In this document: in pieces, positions 16,063 to 32,140 of the stretch
How positions within the stretch are numbered: position 1 is the first letter of the stretch
How the letters are laid out: each line of letters begins with the position of its first letter
DNA from: Deinococcus apachensis DSM 19763
GTDB lineage: Bacteria > Deinococcota > Deinococci > Deinococcales > Deinococcaceae
Reading direction: 5' to 3'
Length of the DNA stretch: 64,000 nt
NCBI RefSeq assembly: GCF_000381345.1
Contig: NZ_KB906399.1
Span: 359,001 to 423,000 of the forward strand
Made by a program: the position numbers and the translations under genes
Notes under the pieces: generated by a model
What the model was told of the DNA's origin: nothing
The model's database searches: none
What the model saw: the letters and a program-made list of their open reading frames with translations, nothing else

Positions 16063-16211
16063 TGGGCGACCATAGCACATAGGTAAAGACTTTCTAAATA
16101 TAGTTCCCTACATTCTCATGGTGCCGTGCCCAGGTAGGACAGACAGGTCTATTGGCCGCCCATTTTTCGCGCTTCGCGGTAGACTGATGCGGGCGAGGGG
16201 AACGGAAGTCA

Positions 16212-16239
16212 TTACGCTGAAAGCATAATGTGGTAGAAT
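16212..16239 (+). promoter_or_regulatory. gyrA promoter with candidate RDRM (DdrO operator)
   Basis: The 17-bp near-palindrome TTACGCTGAAAGCATAA (16212-16228) sits 5 bp upstream of a TAGAAT -10 box (16234-16239). It resembles the radiation/desiccation response motif of Deinococcus, a TTATG...CATAA-type palindrome bound by DdrO, and covers the -35 region. In D. radiodurans gyrA is a reported member of this regulon. A repressor here would be relieved when the PprI/IrrE protease cleaves DdrO after DNA damage. Confidence 0.72.
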
Positions 16240-16323
16240 TATTCCATCCTTGGCCTGTCGCCGGGACCCCCTTCCCCTCTCCGTCGGCGGACCGTTGTTC
16301 AGCTGACGCACACAGACTGGAGC

Positions 16324-18756
<2,433 letters not shown>

Positions 18757-18775
18757 AGTTCGCTCGCCCAGCAGT

Positions 18776-18806
18776 GCCCGGTCATGATGGCCGGGCGCTT
18801 CTTTTG
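18776..18806 (+). terminator. gyrA terminator
   Basis: The stem GCCCGG / CCGGGC with a 9-nt loop is followed by GCTTCTTTTGG, 20 bp after the gyrA stop. Confidence 0.7.
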
Positions 18807-18960
18807 GACAGCCGGGTCGAACAGGTTGGCCCGTACCCCAGCCTGCCCCAACCGTTTGGAAGGGCCTTCTCCATGAGACTCCGGTGAGGAGAACCCCGGA
18901 ACGGCATCTCCCTTTTTCGCGCCGCAGCGCGCCTCTCCCGCCTTCCCCCTACAGCCGAGC

Positions 18961-19025
18961 TTTGTAAGCTAAATACTGCTTAAAGAAACAAAAGTGTTTA
19001 CAAAATACCGGTCTTCGGTTACACT
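18961..19025 (+). promoter_or_regulatory. Strong promoter with AT-rich upstream element for the ddrI-like gene
   Basis: TTTACA (18997-19002) and TACACT (19020-19025) are spaced exactly 17 bp apart. The preceding ~35 bp are strikingly AT-rich for this genome and could be an UP element. TTTGTAA (18961-18967) and TTACAAA (18998-19004) form a spaced inverted repeat. The predicted leader is about 50 nt with a clear AGGAGG, unlike the many leaderless genes here. Confidence 0.75.
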
Positions 19026-19085
19026 GTGACCTGTGCCGGGGTGTGCCCGGTTGCCCGCAAAACCAACGCCCAGGAGGCGACCCGA

Positions 19086-19697
<612 letters not shown>

Positions 19698-19714
19698 TTC
19701 AGCCTCTTTCCCAG

Positions 19715-19744
19715 ACCGTCCGGTTCACGCCGGGCGGTTTTTCG
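19715..19744 (+). terminator. Intrinsic terminator of the ddrI-like gene
   Basis: A 9-bp stem ACCGTCCGG / CCGGGCGGT (one G-T pair) with a 6-nt loop is followed by TTTTTC, 17 bp after the stop codon. Confidence 0.85.
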
Positions 19745-19820
19745 TTTGGGCAGCCTCCGGCTGTTACTGGTTCAGAAGCGGGCCACCATCGGCCTTAGCG
19801 TGCCCGGTACACTTGCAGCC

Positions 19821-21203
<1,383 letters not shown>

Positions 21204-21265
21204 GGGCCAGGACACCGGGGGCTGGGGGACAGGCGTTCCCCCGGCCCTCTGCCATACTCCCGGCG

Positions 21266-22273
21266 ATGCAGAGCGAGCAGCCCTCCCGCACAGACGTTCT
21301 GGTGATCGGCGGCGGCCCGGCGGGGCTGTACGCCGCCTTCTACGCGGGCTGGCGCGGCCTGAGTGTCCGGGTGCTGGAAGCACGGGTCGAGCCCGGCGGT
21401 CAGCTCATGGCCCTTTACCCCGACAAGATCGTGTACGACGCACCGGGTTCGCCACAGATTCGGGCCGCCGGTCTGGTCGCCGCGCTGCTGGCGCAACTGG
21501 AGCCGCTGGAGGCGGACCTCCGAATGGGCGAGGTGGCGCGAACGCTGGGGCCGGACGGCGAGGGAGGCTGGATCGTCGGCACGGACAAGAGCCAGTACGA
21601 AGCAGGTGCCGTGATCCTGGCGGCGGGTCTGGGCGCTCTGCTGCCGCGGGACGTGCGGATAGCCGGGGTTGAGACGCACCCGGACATACGGACTGACTTG
21701 CCCGACCCCGCTGGGCTGGCTGGGCGGCAGGTCCTCGTCGTAGGAGGCGTCCCCCAGGCAACCCGCGCCGCGCTCGAATTAGTGGAGGCCGGGGCGGCGG
21801 TCACCCTCACACATCGCCGGGCGGGCTTTCGGGGCGATCCGGGGATGCTGGCGCGGTTGGAGGCGGAGCGGTCGGCAGGACGCTTACGGGTCCTGGCCCC
21901 CGCGGTGCTGTCTCACCTGACTCCCGACGGGGCCGAGTTGACAGTGAACGGCGAGGTCGCGCACGTCCAGGCCGACACGGTCCTTGTCCTGAACGGCTAC
22001 CTCCCCGACCTCTCGCCGCTGCTGGGCTGGCCCCTGGAATGGGAGGGCGAATACGTGCCCGACGGCCCGGGCGGGCAGACGGTTCTCCCGGGCGTCTACG
22101 TGGTCGGCGACCTTGCCCGCTCGGGTGGGGACTTCAAGCTGCTCTCGCTGGCCTTCGGGCAGGCGGCGCTGGCGGCCAACCACGCCGCCCACCACGTCCG
22201 CCCGGAGCTGAAAGTCAGGCCGGGGCACAGCAGCGAGCGGGGCGGGTATCCGCGGCCTGCGTCCCAAATCTGA
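21266..22273 (+). CDS. Thioredoxin-reductase-like FAD oxidoreductase (type-2 ferredoxin-NADP reductase family)
   Basis: A 335-residue flavoprotein. FAD motif GGGPAGLYAAFYAGWRG and the segment EPGGQLMALYPDKIVYD are diagnostic of the YumC-type ferredoxin/flavodoxin-NADP reductases. No CxxC pair is present, so it is not a thioredoxin reductase. The expected NADPH-binding GxGxxA motif is replaced by VVGGVPQATRAAL, which may weaken or alter nucleotide binding. The C-terminal GVYVVGDLARSGGDFKLLSLAFGQ (given to 20: GVYVVGDLARSGGDFKLLSL) contacts FAD. CATACT lies 7 nt before ATG 21266, a leaderless arrangement. Its partner is unknown. Confidence 0.82.
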   Translation: MQSEQPSRTDVLVIGGGPAGLYAAFYAGWRGLSVRVLEARVEPGGQLMALYPDKIVYDAPGSPQIRAAGLVAALLAQLEPLEADLRMGEVARTLGPDGEGGWIVGTDKSQYEAGAVILAAGLGALLPRDVRIAGVETHPDIRTDLPDPAGLAGRQVLVVGGVPQATRAALELVEAGAAVTLTHRRAGFRGDPGMLARLEAERSAGRLRVLAPAVLSHLTPDGAELTVNGEVAHVQADTVLVLNGYLPDLSPLLGWPLEWEGEYVPDGPGGQTVLPGVYVVGDLARSGGDFKLLSLAFGQAALAANHAAHHVRPELKVRPGHSSERGGYPRPASQI

Positions 22274-22315
22274 GTGGAAGGGCATGCGCCCCACTCCCCC
22301 GCTAGAATGCCGCTC

Positions 22316-23989
<1,674 letters not shown>

Positions 23990-24065
23990 AGGTCCCTAAA
24001 GCCTTCAGGGTTGGTCAGTGACCTCATCTTTTCCGTCAGCGGAGGGGGCATATCGTGCCGGAAGG

Positions 24066-25610
24066 ATGGCCCGCCTCCCCGTCCAACGTCTATTGCGCTC
24101 CCTGCTGCTCCTGTCGAGCCTCACACTGGGCGGGGCGACGGGGGCCTCAGAGTTTCCGCTGGGACTGGGCGGGGTGCCTCCAGTCTCCAGCCTGAACCCC
24201 TCGGGCCTCGTATGTCCTGCACCGACCGACCCCCTGGAACTCGCGCTATGGAGGGTGACGACGGAGGGCGGGCGGCCCGACCACTCATGTACGAATGCCT
24301 TCGTGGGCTTCCTGCGCACCCCGCGCGCGGCGGACCAACCCGACGCCTTCGACGTGACGGCCGGGCAGGTGCGGGAGGCCCGGGCGGAGGTCCTCCTCGC
24401 CAGCATGGAGTGGAACGCGGGGGAGAGGCATCCCGGCTGGACCTTCGCGTCGGCGGTGCGCGACCTGTACGCTCGGGTGCGGGCGAACCCGGCGCGCTAC
24501 CCCCAGGGCATGACGGTGCGCGTGGATCTGGGCGGCTTCCCCGACCTGAAACGCCCCGACGGCGCCACTCAGCCGCTGGAACTCGTGCGCGACCTGATCC
24601 GGCTGGGCGTGCCTATGAACGACGCGGCAGTGGGCTGGCACCTCGCGGTGGCGAACTACCGCTACTTTCCGCACAGCCACGTTAAATTGCATGTCATCGA
24701 CGGGCAGGACCTGACGGTCTCCGGGTACAACTACACCGACCTCCACCTGCCGGACACGTCGCCGGGAGGGCACAACCTCCACGACCTCGGCCTGCGGATG
24801 CGCGGTCCGGTCGCCCAGGATGGAGTGAGCGTGTTCGACGACCTGTGGCGGAATTCACAGCAGGTGACCTGCCCAGAGGGGACAGGGGCCGACACGGTGA
24901 TGCAGGCCTGCACCCTGGGTCCAGTGGAAGCGGCCACCCATCCCCCTTTGGCGCGCACGGTCCCGCCTGCCGGGGGGGCGCGGGCTTTCCTCCTCTACCG
25001 CCGCCCCTACTTCGACCAGGGGGACCGGGCGCAGCTCGCCCTGTTCGGGGCGGCGCGGCAAAGCCTCGACCTGATGCAGGCGGAATTCAGCCCCAGCTTC
25101 CCGTGCTGGTACGCCTACCAGAACCCCGACGCCTGCCCGGCGAGCGAGTGGCCTCCGTATCTCCGCGCCGTGCTGACGGCGCTGGAGCGGGACGTGAAGG
25201 TGCGGGTGCTCCTGGTGGACTACGGCATCGACCGAACTCCCAACCGCAGCGGCGTGGCCCTGCTGCGGCTGGAGGCGCGGCGCCGGGGCATCGAGGACCG
25301 CTTCGAGGCGCGGTACGTCACCTTCGCCATGCACACCAAGGCGATGGCGGTCGACGGCCGCATGGTGCTGGCGGGAAGCCAGAACTTCCACTTCTCGTCC
25401 TGGGGTCCCCTCGGGCTGAACGAGGCGATGCTGGCGACCACGGACCCAGGGGCGGTGGCCGAGCAGCACTCCAGCTTCGAGGCCGTGTGGGCCCACCACA
25501 GCCGCGAGGTGCCGCAGGAGTGGTGGATGCGGAACGTGGCGGTGGCGCCAGAGTCGGCCGGGCCTGAACAGCCAAGCGAGCGTACAGTTGAGCATGACCG
25601 TAACCCGTGA
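24066..25610 (+). CDS. Secreted phospholipase D-like protein (two HKD motifs)
   Basis: A 514-residue protein with a signal peptide (RLLRSLLLLSSLTLGGATGA) and two PLD-type active-site motifs: HVKLHVIDGQDLTVSGYNYT in the first half and HTKAMAVDGRMVLAGSQNFH in the second. Both follow HxKx4D, so a phosphodiesterase or transphosphatidylase active site with two halves can form. It should act in the cell envelope or outside; lipid or nucleic-acid substrates are both possible. ATG 24066 is preferred, with GGAAGG just upstream; an ATG 48 nt earlier is possible. It follows the PlsY/AAR fusion, allowing a lipid link, but no coupling is proven. Confidence 0.85.
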   Translation: MARLPVQRLLRSLLLLSSLTLGGATGASEFPLGLGGVPPVSSLNPSGLVCPAPTDPLELALWRVTTEGGRPDHSCTNAFVGFLRTPRAADQPDAFDVTAGQVREARAEVLLASMEWNAGERHPGWTFASAVRDLYARVRANPARYPQGMTVRVDLGGFPDLKRPDGATQPLELVRDLIRLGVPMNDAAVGWHLAVANYRYFPHSHVKLHVIDGQDLTVSGYNYTDLHLPDTSPGGHNLHDLGLRMRGPVAQDGVSVFDDLWRNSQQVTCPEGTGADTVMQACTLGPVEAATHPPLARTVPPAGGARAFLLYRRPYFDQGDRAQLALFGAARQSLDLMQAEFSPSFPCWYAYQNPDACPASEWPPYLRAVLTALERDVKVRVLLVDYGIDRTPNRSGVALLRLEARRRGIEDRFEARYVTFAMHTKAMAVDGRMVLAGSQNFHFSSWGPLGLNEAMLATTDPGAVAEQHSSFEAVWAHHSREVPQEWWMRNVAVAPESAGPEQPSERTVEHDRNP

Positions 25611-26126
25611 GGACCTCAGGAAAGCCAGCTTCCTGTAACCTACCCCGGGTACACGCCCAATATCGGTGTTCTCGTCGCCATGATGAAATACGTTCATTTC
25701 ACGACCCTGCAAGCGGTCGCGGGCCTGAGCATCGAGGAACTGAACGCCATCCCGCCCGGCTTTTCCAACTCCATCGGGATGCTGCTCGCCCATATCGCGG
25801 CGCTCGACCGGCTGTATCAGCGCCTGAGCTTTCGGGACCGGGGCTTTGACGACCAGGAATGGCAGGAATACAGCGGACCCATAAGCCTGGGGGAGGGCGA
25901 GCGGGTTCGGGGCCTCCCGTTGAAGCACTATCTGAATGAGTTGACGGCTGCCCGCGCCGATACCCTCGCCCGACACGATGATGCCTGGCTGGCCTCGAAC
26001 CTCCGGGTGCCCGGCTTCGAGTCCCCCAACCACCATTGGGCCTAGTTCCATGTCATGGAAGATGAGGTGAGCCACCGGGGGCAGATCCGCATTCTGCGTA
26101 AGGCGCTGAGTAAGCGGGCAGAGTAA
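25594..26126 (+). pseudogene. Broken DinB/DUF664-family gene (frameshift plus in-frame TAG)
   Basis: Three pieces of one DinB-like four-helix protein are visible. ATG 25594 reads MTVTREDLRKASF, then stops; TACAGT lies 5 nt upstream. A second frame resumes at about 25650 with GYTPNIGVLVAMMKYVHFTT and continues to HHWA. A TAG at 26043-26045 then interrupts FHVMEDEVSHRGQIRILRKA before the natural TAA at 26124-26126. One frameshift and one nonsense codon (probably TGG to TAG) therefore separate it from a whole gene. DinB-type proteins are small metal-binding thiol transferase-like enzymes. Either a decayed gene or sequencing errors; two independent lesions favour decay. Confidence 0.82.
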
Positions 26127-26195
26127 CGTCCTCACCTCCCGGGACTTCCCGCACCCTTCCCCGGCCCTAAAATGGGACCATGTTGGGGACCACGC

Positions 26196-27191
<996 letters not shown>

Positions 27192-27204
27192 CCGAGGAGC
27201 CTAT

Positions 27205-27400
27205 ACCCTCTCCCCTGGTGGGAGAGGGCCGTGGTCAGGAGGCGTGTGATCAGCCCAAGCATCTACAAGATGGCCTGCCTCATCTACTGGCCGCGCCGCA
27301 AGTCGTGCCCGTTCACCCCCTCTCCTGCGGAGCTGTGCCAGTTCCAGCCTCCCCCTTAAGGAGGGGCTTTTTTGCTGTTGCACACGGCGTTTCCCTCCGG
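27205..27400 (+). repeat. Dispersed intergenic repeat, copy B, ending in a terminator
   Basis: Partner of 14444-14640 in the same orientation. It shares ACCCTCTCCCCTGGTGGGAG-like starts, the AGCATCTACAAGATGGCCTG core and CTCTCCTGCGGAGCTGTGCC. The end carries a CCTCC / GGAGG stem followed by TTTTTT (27350-27373), a better terminator than in copy A. It lies between ispH and the convergent unknown gene. No gene is supported in 27192-27435. Confidence 0.75.
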
Positions 27401-27435
27401 GGAGAGGCCTCGGTACACCTCTCCCCTACCTCCAC

Positions 27436-28307
27436 CTACCCCTCGCGGATATAGCCCGTCTTCAGGAACTCCTGTACCAGGGGTTCGAGGTCGTGCAGGG
27501 CAAGGTCACTCCGCATGGCGTACTCGGCGGGCGAGAGCCGGTCGTGCAGGGCGCGCAGCAGGGCGAGGCCGACCGGGCCGTACTGGGCGCGAAAGGCGCG
27601 GTGCACGTCGAGGATGGGGTTCAGGGCGTCGCGGCCCCGCAGCATCATCGCATAGGGGCGGTGGGCCCACCCGGCGAGGCTGCTGGGCAGGATCAGCGTC
27701 TGCGGGCGTAGCGGGGCGGGAAAGGCCCCCTCGTAGGGCAGCGTGGCGGGCATGGTGGCGATGATTTCGCCACGCACGTAGAAGATCGCCCCGGTGGGCC
27801 GGGCGTGCAGGCCGGTGAAGTCCTCCGTCAGGTTGAACTTCCAGGCACGGCTGCCCACACCGCTCAGCACGTGCGCGTACGTCGGCGGGAGGGGGTGCGC
27901 GTTGAGGACGGCCCCCTGTTCGTAGAGGTTGAGGAGTTCGCCCAGGGCCTGTTCCCCGGTAGCGCTCACAGCGGCGGCGGTGACGGTGCGGCCCTCGAAC
28001 AGCAGCACGTAGGCGCTCTGGTCGCCCAGGGTGGCGTGCAGGTAGCCGTACCAAGCCGCCTCGTGCAGGTACTTCAGGAAGGCGTGCAGGTCACAGAAAT
28101 GCACCTTCAGGCCCGCGTGGGTGGGCGGGGACTGCGGCAGGAAGCGCGCCAGGAACGGTGACGCGGTGGGAAACATCGGGGCGAGGTCGGGAATCCACTC
28201 GGCGAGTTCCTCCGGCGGCTCATTGCCGGAGGCCTCCGGGCGATGGGGCTCGGGCCGACCTCCCTCGCGCCGCAGGCCGTCCCCGGGCTGACCCTCTCCC
28301 TGCGACA

Positions 28308-28308
<1 letters not shown>
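27436..28308 (-). CDS. Conserved-looking protein of unknown function
   Basis: A 290-residue soluble protein that I do not recognise. After a Gly/Pro/Glu-rich first ~45 residues comes a region with aromatic-rich helices (FLKYLHEAAWYGYLHATLGD) and a small beta segment (AYVLLFEGRTVTAAAVSATG), loosely like sensory or DUF4388-type folds. The C-terminal half ends with a helical bundle (DLEPLVQEFLKTGYI). No signal peptide or transmembrane segment. Its ATG overlaps the stop of the gamma-carbonic anhydrase gene by one base, and that gene overlaps or nearly abuts a Nudix gene, so the three are co-expressed. Function cannot be stated. Confidence 0.75.
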
Positions 28309-28841
<533 letters not shown>

Positions 28842-28861
28842 GGGGCCTCCGGGAACTGCGC

Positions 28862-29293
28862 TCACCCGCGGCTCGCCCCGGACAGGACGGCCAGCGCGGC
28901 GCGCAGCAGGTGTTGATCTTCGGGGTACGTTAACATGCCCGCCGCCACCTCGGCGGGGAAAAAGCCCCCCTCCGGAAAGGTTTCCTCCAGGGTGGTGGGG
29001 GTCTTTCCCTCCGCCCGCATGGCGAACCAGTGGATCACGCGCGCCTCGCCCCGGTCGTTGGTATAGCGGGTCTCGGGCAAGGGGATTAGGGGGCTGGCCG
29101 TGACGCCGGTTTCCTCGCGCACCTCGCGCACCGCGGTCTGCTCCAGCGTCTCGCCCGGCTCGACGTGGCCCTTGGGAAAGGCCCAGGCGCCGCTGCGGTA
29201 ACGCACGAGCAGCACCCGCCCCGCGCTGTCCAGCACGACGCCTCCAGCTCCGGGGGTGGGAACTTCGGGGCCGGACGGGGAGGAGGCGGGCAT
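28862..29293 (-). CDS. Nudix hydrolase
   Basis: A 143-residue protein with a complete Nudix box, GHVEPGETLEQTAVREVREE followed by TGV, so a Mg-dependent nucleoside-diphosphate-X hydrolase is expected. Deinococci carry an expanded Nudix set thought to clean up oxidised or stress nucleotides; the substrate here is not readable. ATG 29293 has a perfect TATACT box 6 nt upstream, so the operon mRNA is leaderless. It is the first gene of a tightly packed operon with the gamma-carbonic anhydrase and an unknown protein. Confidence 0.92.
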   Translation of the reverse strand: MPASSPSGPEVPTPGAGGVVLDSAGRVLLVRYRSGAWAFPKGHVEPGETLEQTAVREVREETGVTASPLIPLPETRYTNDRGEARVIHWFAMRAEGKTPTTLEETFPEGGFFPAEVAAGMLTYPEDQHLLRAALAVLSGASRG

Positions 29294-29367
29294 GGGCGGA
29301 GTATACGTGCCGCGCCTCCCTCCCCTTTAATGTTCACCGACTTGCGCGCATCTCCCCTGGGCGAACA

Positions 29368-29376
29368 TGCGATAAT
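29368..29376 (+). promoter_or_regulatory. Extended -10 promoter for the cold-shock gene
   Basis: TGCGATAAT matches an extended -10 (TGn plus GATAAT). No good -35 is seen at 16-18 bp. It implies an ~80-nt leader containing a CGGC / GCCG hairpin (29411-29425) and an AAGGAG ribosome site, the long-leader design usual for cold-shock mRNAs. Confidence 0.65.
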
Positions 29377-29445
29377 GCACATGTCTCACATCCACCCATC
29401 AAGAGGTCTCGGCTCAGAGGGCCGAAGCGCCGGGTCTGTGACCGT

Positions 29446-29744
<299 letters not shown>

Positions 29745-29771
29745 GCCGAAGGCACTTCTGAACTTCCAGGG

Positions 29772-29800
29772 GTGGGCGCCACGCGCGTCCGCTCCTTTTC
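29772..29800 (+). terminator. Terminator of the cold-shock gene
   Basis: The stem GTGGGCGC / GCGTCCGC (two G-T pairs) with a 5-nt loop is followed by TCCTTTTCC. Confidence 0.65.
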
Positions 29801-29870
29801 CATTCACCTCCCCGGTCTCTCCGGCGAATGTGCGGCCCCTGCCAACCCTGGGTCCCCGTAGGATGCGTGC

Positions 29871-31043
29871 ATGACCGACGCGCCGCCCACCGTCCCCCTC
29901 GGCCGACACGAGCAGGCCCACCGCGCTGCGGCCCCAGCCGAGGGGGAGGCGAGCCTGGTCGCCGCGCCGACGGTCACCACTTACCCCATGACCTTTACCG
30001 GGCAGGCGGGCGAGTATTTCCGCAGCTGGATCGTGAACAGCGCGCTGACCATCGTGACGCTGGGGCTGTACCTGCCCTGGGCGCGGGTGCGGCAGCGGCA
30101 GTATTTCTACGGCCACACCTGGGTGGATGGGCATAACTTCGAGTACACCGCGAGTCCGCTCGCCCTGCTGCGCGGCTACCTGATCGTGGGCGCCCTGTTC
30201 CTGGCCTACTCGCTCGCCCTGAACCTGCAGTTTCGCGGCTGGGAATACGTGGCAGGCGTGATCGGCCTGGCGTACGTCCTGCTCTACCCCTGGCTGGTGA
30301 TGAAGTCGCTGCGCTTCCTGGCCGTGAGCACCACCCACCGCGGCCTGCGCTTCCGGCACTACGGGAAGGCGGGCGGGGCATACGCGGCCTACGGGCTGGC
30401 GAACCTCGCCTCGGGGCTCTCCGCGGGGCTGGCCCTGCCCTGGGCCTGGTTCATGCAGCGCCGCTATCAGGTGGAGAACGCGGCGTACGGCGATGCCCGG
30501 GCGATCTTCCGGGGGGACGTGGGCAACTTCTACGTCATCGGCCTGACGGGGCTGGCGGTGGCGATTGGGGGTGCGGTGCTTCTGGGGGTGGGAGGCTTCC
30601 TGCTCGTGGCGCTCTTTGCCGGTGTGCTGGGCTCCTTGGGCGAGGACGTGCTGGACGGCCCTGTCTCAACCACAACCCTGGTCGTCATCGGGGCGCTCTA
30701 CCTCGCCTTCCTCGCCCTCTACGCCGTCGCCTGGCAGTACGTGCGAGCGGCGACCATGCGCTACGTCCTGAACACGGTGGAAATCGGCGGCGTGGTGCGG
30801 ACGGGCGCGACTTTCAGTCCGTGGCGGCTGGTGTGGATCGGGGTGTCGAACACGGTGGTGCGGGTTCTCACCCTGGGCCTGGCGACGCCCTGGGCCGCCG
30901 TGCGCCGCGCTCGCTACGTCCTGGACGGCGTGCAGGTCCGGGCCATCGCTCCCCTGGACGACTTCGCGGCCTCCCAGGCTCCTCAGGAGAACGCGCTGGG
31001 CGAGGCGGCGACGGAACTCCTCGACATCAACCTGGGGTTCTGA
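29871..31043 (+). CDS. DUF898 (YjgN-family) membrane protein
   Basis: A 390-residue polytopic inner-membrane protein with the DUF898 hallmarks: YFRSWIVNSALTIVTLGLYL, an RQRQYFYGHTWVDG motif, and a second related copy (VRRARYVLDGVQV) near the C-terminus. It has about eight hydrophobic segments. The biochemical role of the family is unknown. TAGGAT lies 6 nt before ATG 29871 (leaderless). An M48 protease gene begins one base after the stop, so the two are co-translated and probably work together in the membrane. Confidence 0.85.
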   Translation: MTDAPPTVPLGRHEQAHRAAAPAEGEASLVAAPTVTTYPMTFTGQAGEYFRSWIVNSALTIVTLGLYLPWARVRQRQYFYGHTWVDGHNFEYTASPLALLRGYLIVGALFLAYSLALNLQFRGWEYVAGVIGLAYVLLYPWLVMKSLRFLAVSTTHRGLRFRHYGKAGGAYAAYGLANLASGLSAGLALPWAWFMQRRYQVENAAYGDARAIFRGDVGNFYVIGLTGLAVAIGGAVLLGVGGFLLVALFAGVLGSLGEDVLDGPVSTTTLVVIGALYLAFLALYAVAWQYVRAATMRYVLNTVEIGGVVRTGATFSPWRLVWIGVSNTVVRVLTLGLATPWAAVRRARYVLDGVQVRAIAPLDDFAASQAPQENALGEAATELLDINLGF

Positions 31044-31044
31044 C

Positions 31045-32139
31045 ATGACGGCCCCCGACCCCTCCCCCCTCTCGCTGTCCGGCGTGGCCTTTGACGGGCG
31101 CAGCAGCCGGGACCGGGCCGCCACGCTCGACGTGAGTGGGGACGTGGCCGTGCTGCGCGTGGAGGGTGGGGAAAGCCACTGGCCGCTCGCGCAGGTCCAC
31201 ATCGACCCGCCCGTGCCGGGAGTGCGCCGGGTGTTGAAGTTCCCCGACGGTATGAGATTCGAGACGCGGGACGACGCCGGGGTGACGGCCCTGGAAATCC
31301 GAACCGGCCGCAACCGGGCGCTGGGGGGCGTTCGCCGCCTGGAGGCTCGCTGGTGGACCGCGCTAGGCGCCCTCGCCCTGACGCTGGCCTTCGCCTGGGA
31401 CTTTGTGGTGTTCGGGATTCCCGCCCTGGCCCGGACGGCGGCCACCGCCACACCGCGCCCGGTGCTGGCGACGTTCGACCGGGAGACGATCCAATTCCTG
31501 GAGGGGAACGGCTACCTCGCGCCGAGTCGGCTGAGCGCGGCGCGGCAACAGCAGCTCCAGGCGGAATTCCGCCGGGTGGTGGCCTGGGCGGTCGGCGACT
31601 ACCCCTACCGCCTGCTGCTGCGTGACGGCGAGCCGGGGGACGCGCCCTTCCAAATCGGCGCGAACGCCTTCGCCCTGCCCAACGGCACGGTGGTGATGAC
31701 CGATCAGCTCGTGGCCCTCGCGCGCAGTGACCGCGAACTCCTCGGGGTGCTCGCGCACGAGACGGGGCATGTGACGGGGCGGCACGGACTGGCGGGGGTG
31801 TACCAGGGGCTGGGGCTGACGCTGCTCTCGGTCGCCGTGACGGGCGACCTGATCAGCGCGGGCACCTTTGCCGCCGCCGTGCCCGCCGCGCTGCTTCGCA
31901 ACGGCTACTCGCGTGCCGCCGAGACGCAGGCCGACGAGACGGCAGGCCGCTACTTGATGGACGAGTACGGCACGACCAAGCCCCTGCGCGACATCCTCGC
32001 CCGGCTGGAGGAAGATGACCGCGAGGCCGACGAGAACAGTGTTCAGGAGGGAAACCGCGCCGAGGACTTGCTCCAGACTCACCCAGGCACGGCCCAGCGC
32101 ATCCGCCACCTGCGGGAGATCGAGGCGCGGGGGCGCTGA
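31045..32139 (+). CDS. M48-family metallopeptidase (membrane-anchored)
   Basis: A 364-residue zinc peptidase related to BepA/HtpX. The first ~95 residues form a small domain of unknown fold, a single hydrophobic span (ALGALALTLAFAWDFVVFGI) lies near residue 110, and the peptidase domain carries LGVLAHETGHVTGRHG with the HExxH zinc site. The third zinc ligand is probably the Glu in SRAAETQADETAG. It probably trims or quality-controls envelope proteins. Coupled to the DUF898 gene upstream (1-nt gap). Convergent with the DUF99 gene. Confidence 0.88.
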   Translation: MTAPDPSPLSLSGVAFDGRSSRDRAATLDVSGDVAVLRVEGGESHWPLAQVHIDPPVPGVRRVLKFPDGMRFETRDDAGVTALEIRTGRNRALGGVRRLEARWWTALGALALTLAFAWDFVVFGIPALARTAATATPRPVLATFDRETIQFLEGNGYLAPSRLSAARQQQLQAEFRRVVAWAVGDYPYRLLLRDGEPGDAPFQIGANAFALPNGTVVMTDQLVALARSDRELLGVLAHETGHVTGRHGLAGVYQGLGLTLLSVAVTGDLISAGTFAAAVPAALLRNGYSRAAETQADETAGRYLMDEYGTTKPLRDILARLEEDDREADENSVQEGNRAEDLLQTHPGTAQRIRHLREIEARGR

Positions 32140-32140
32140 G

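Noticed and set aside
26172..26195. ATG 26172 as the ispH start
   Set aside because: It overlaps the TAAAAT -10 box and would add eight residues before the conserved [13 protein letters not shown] start.
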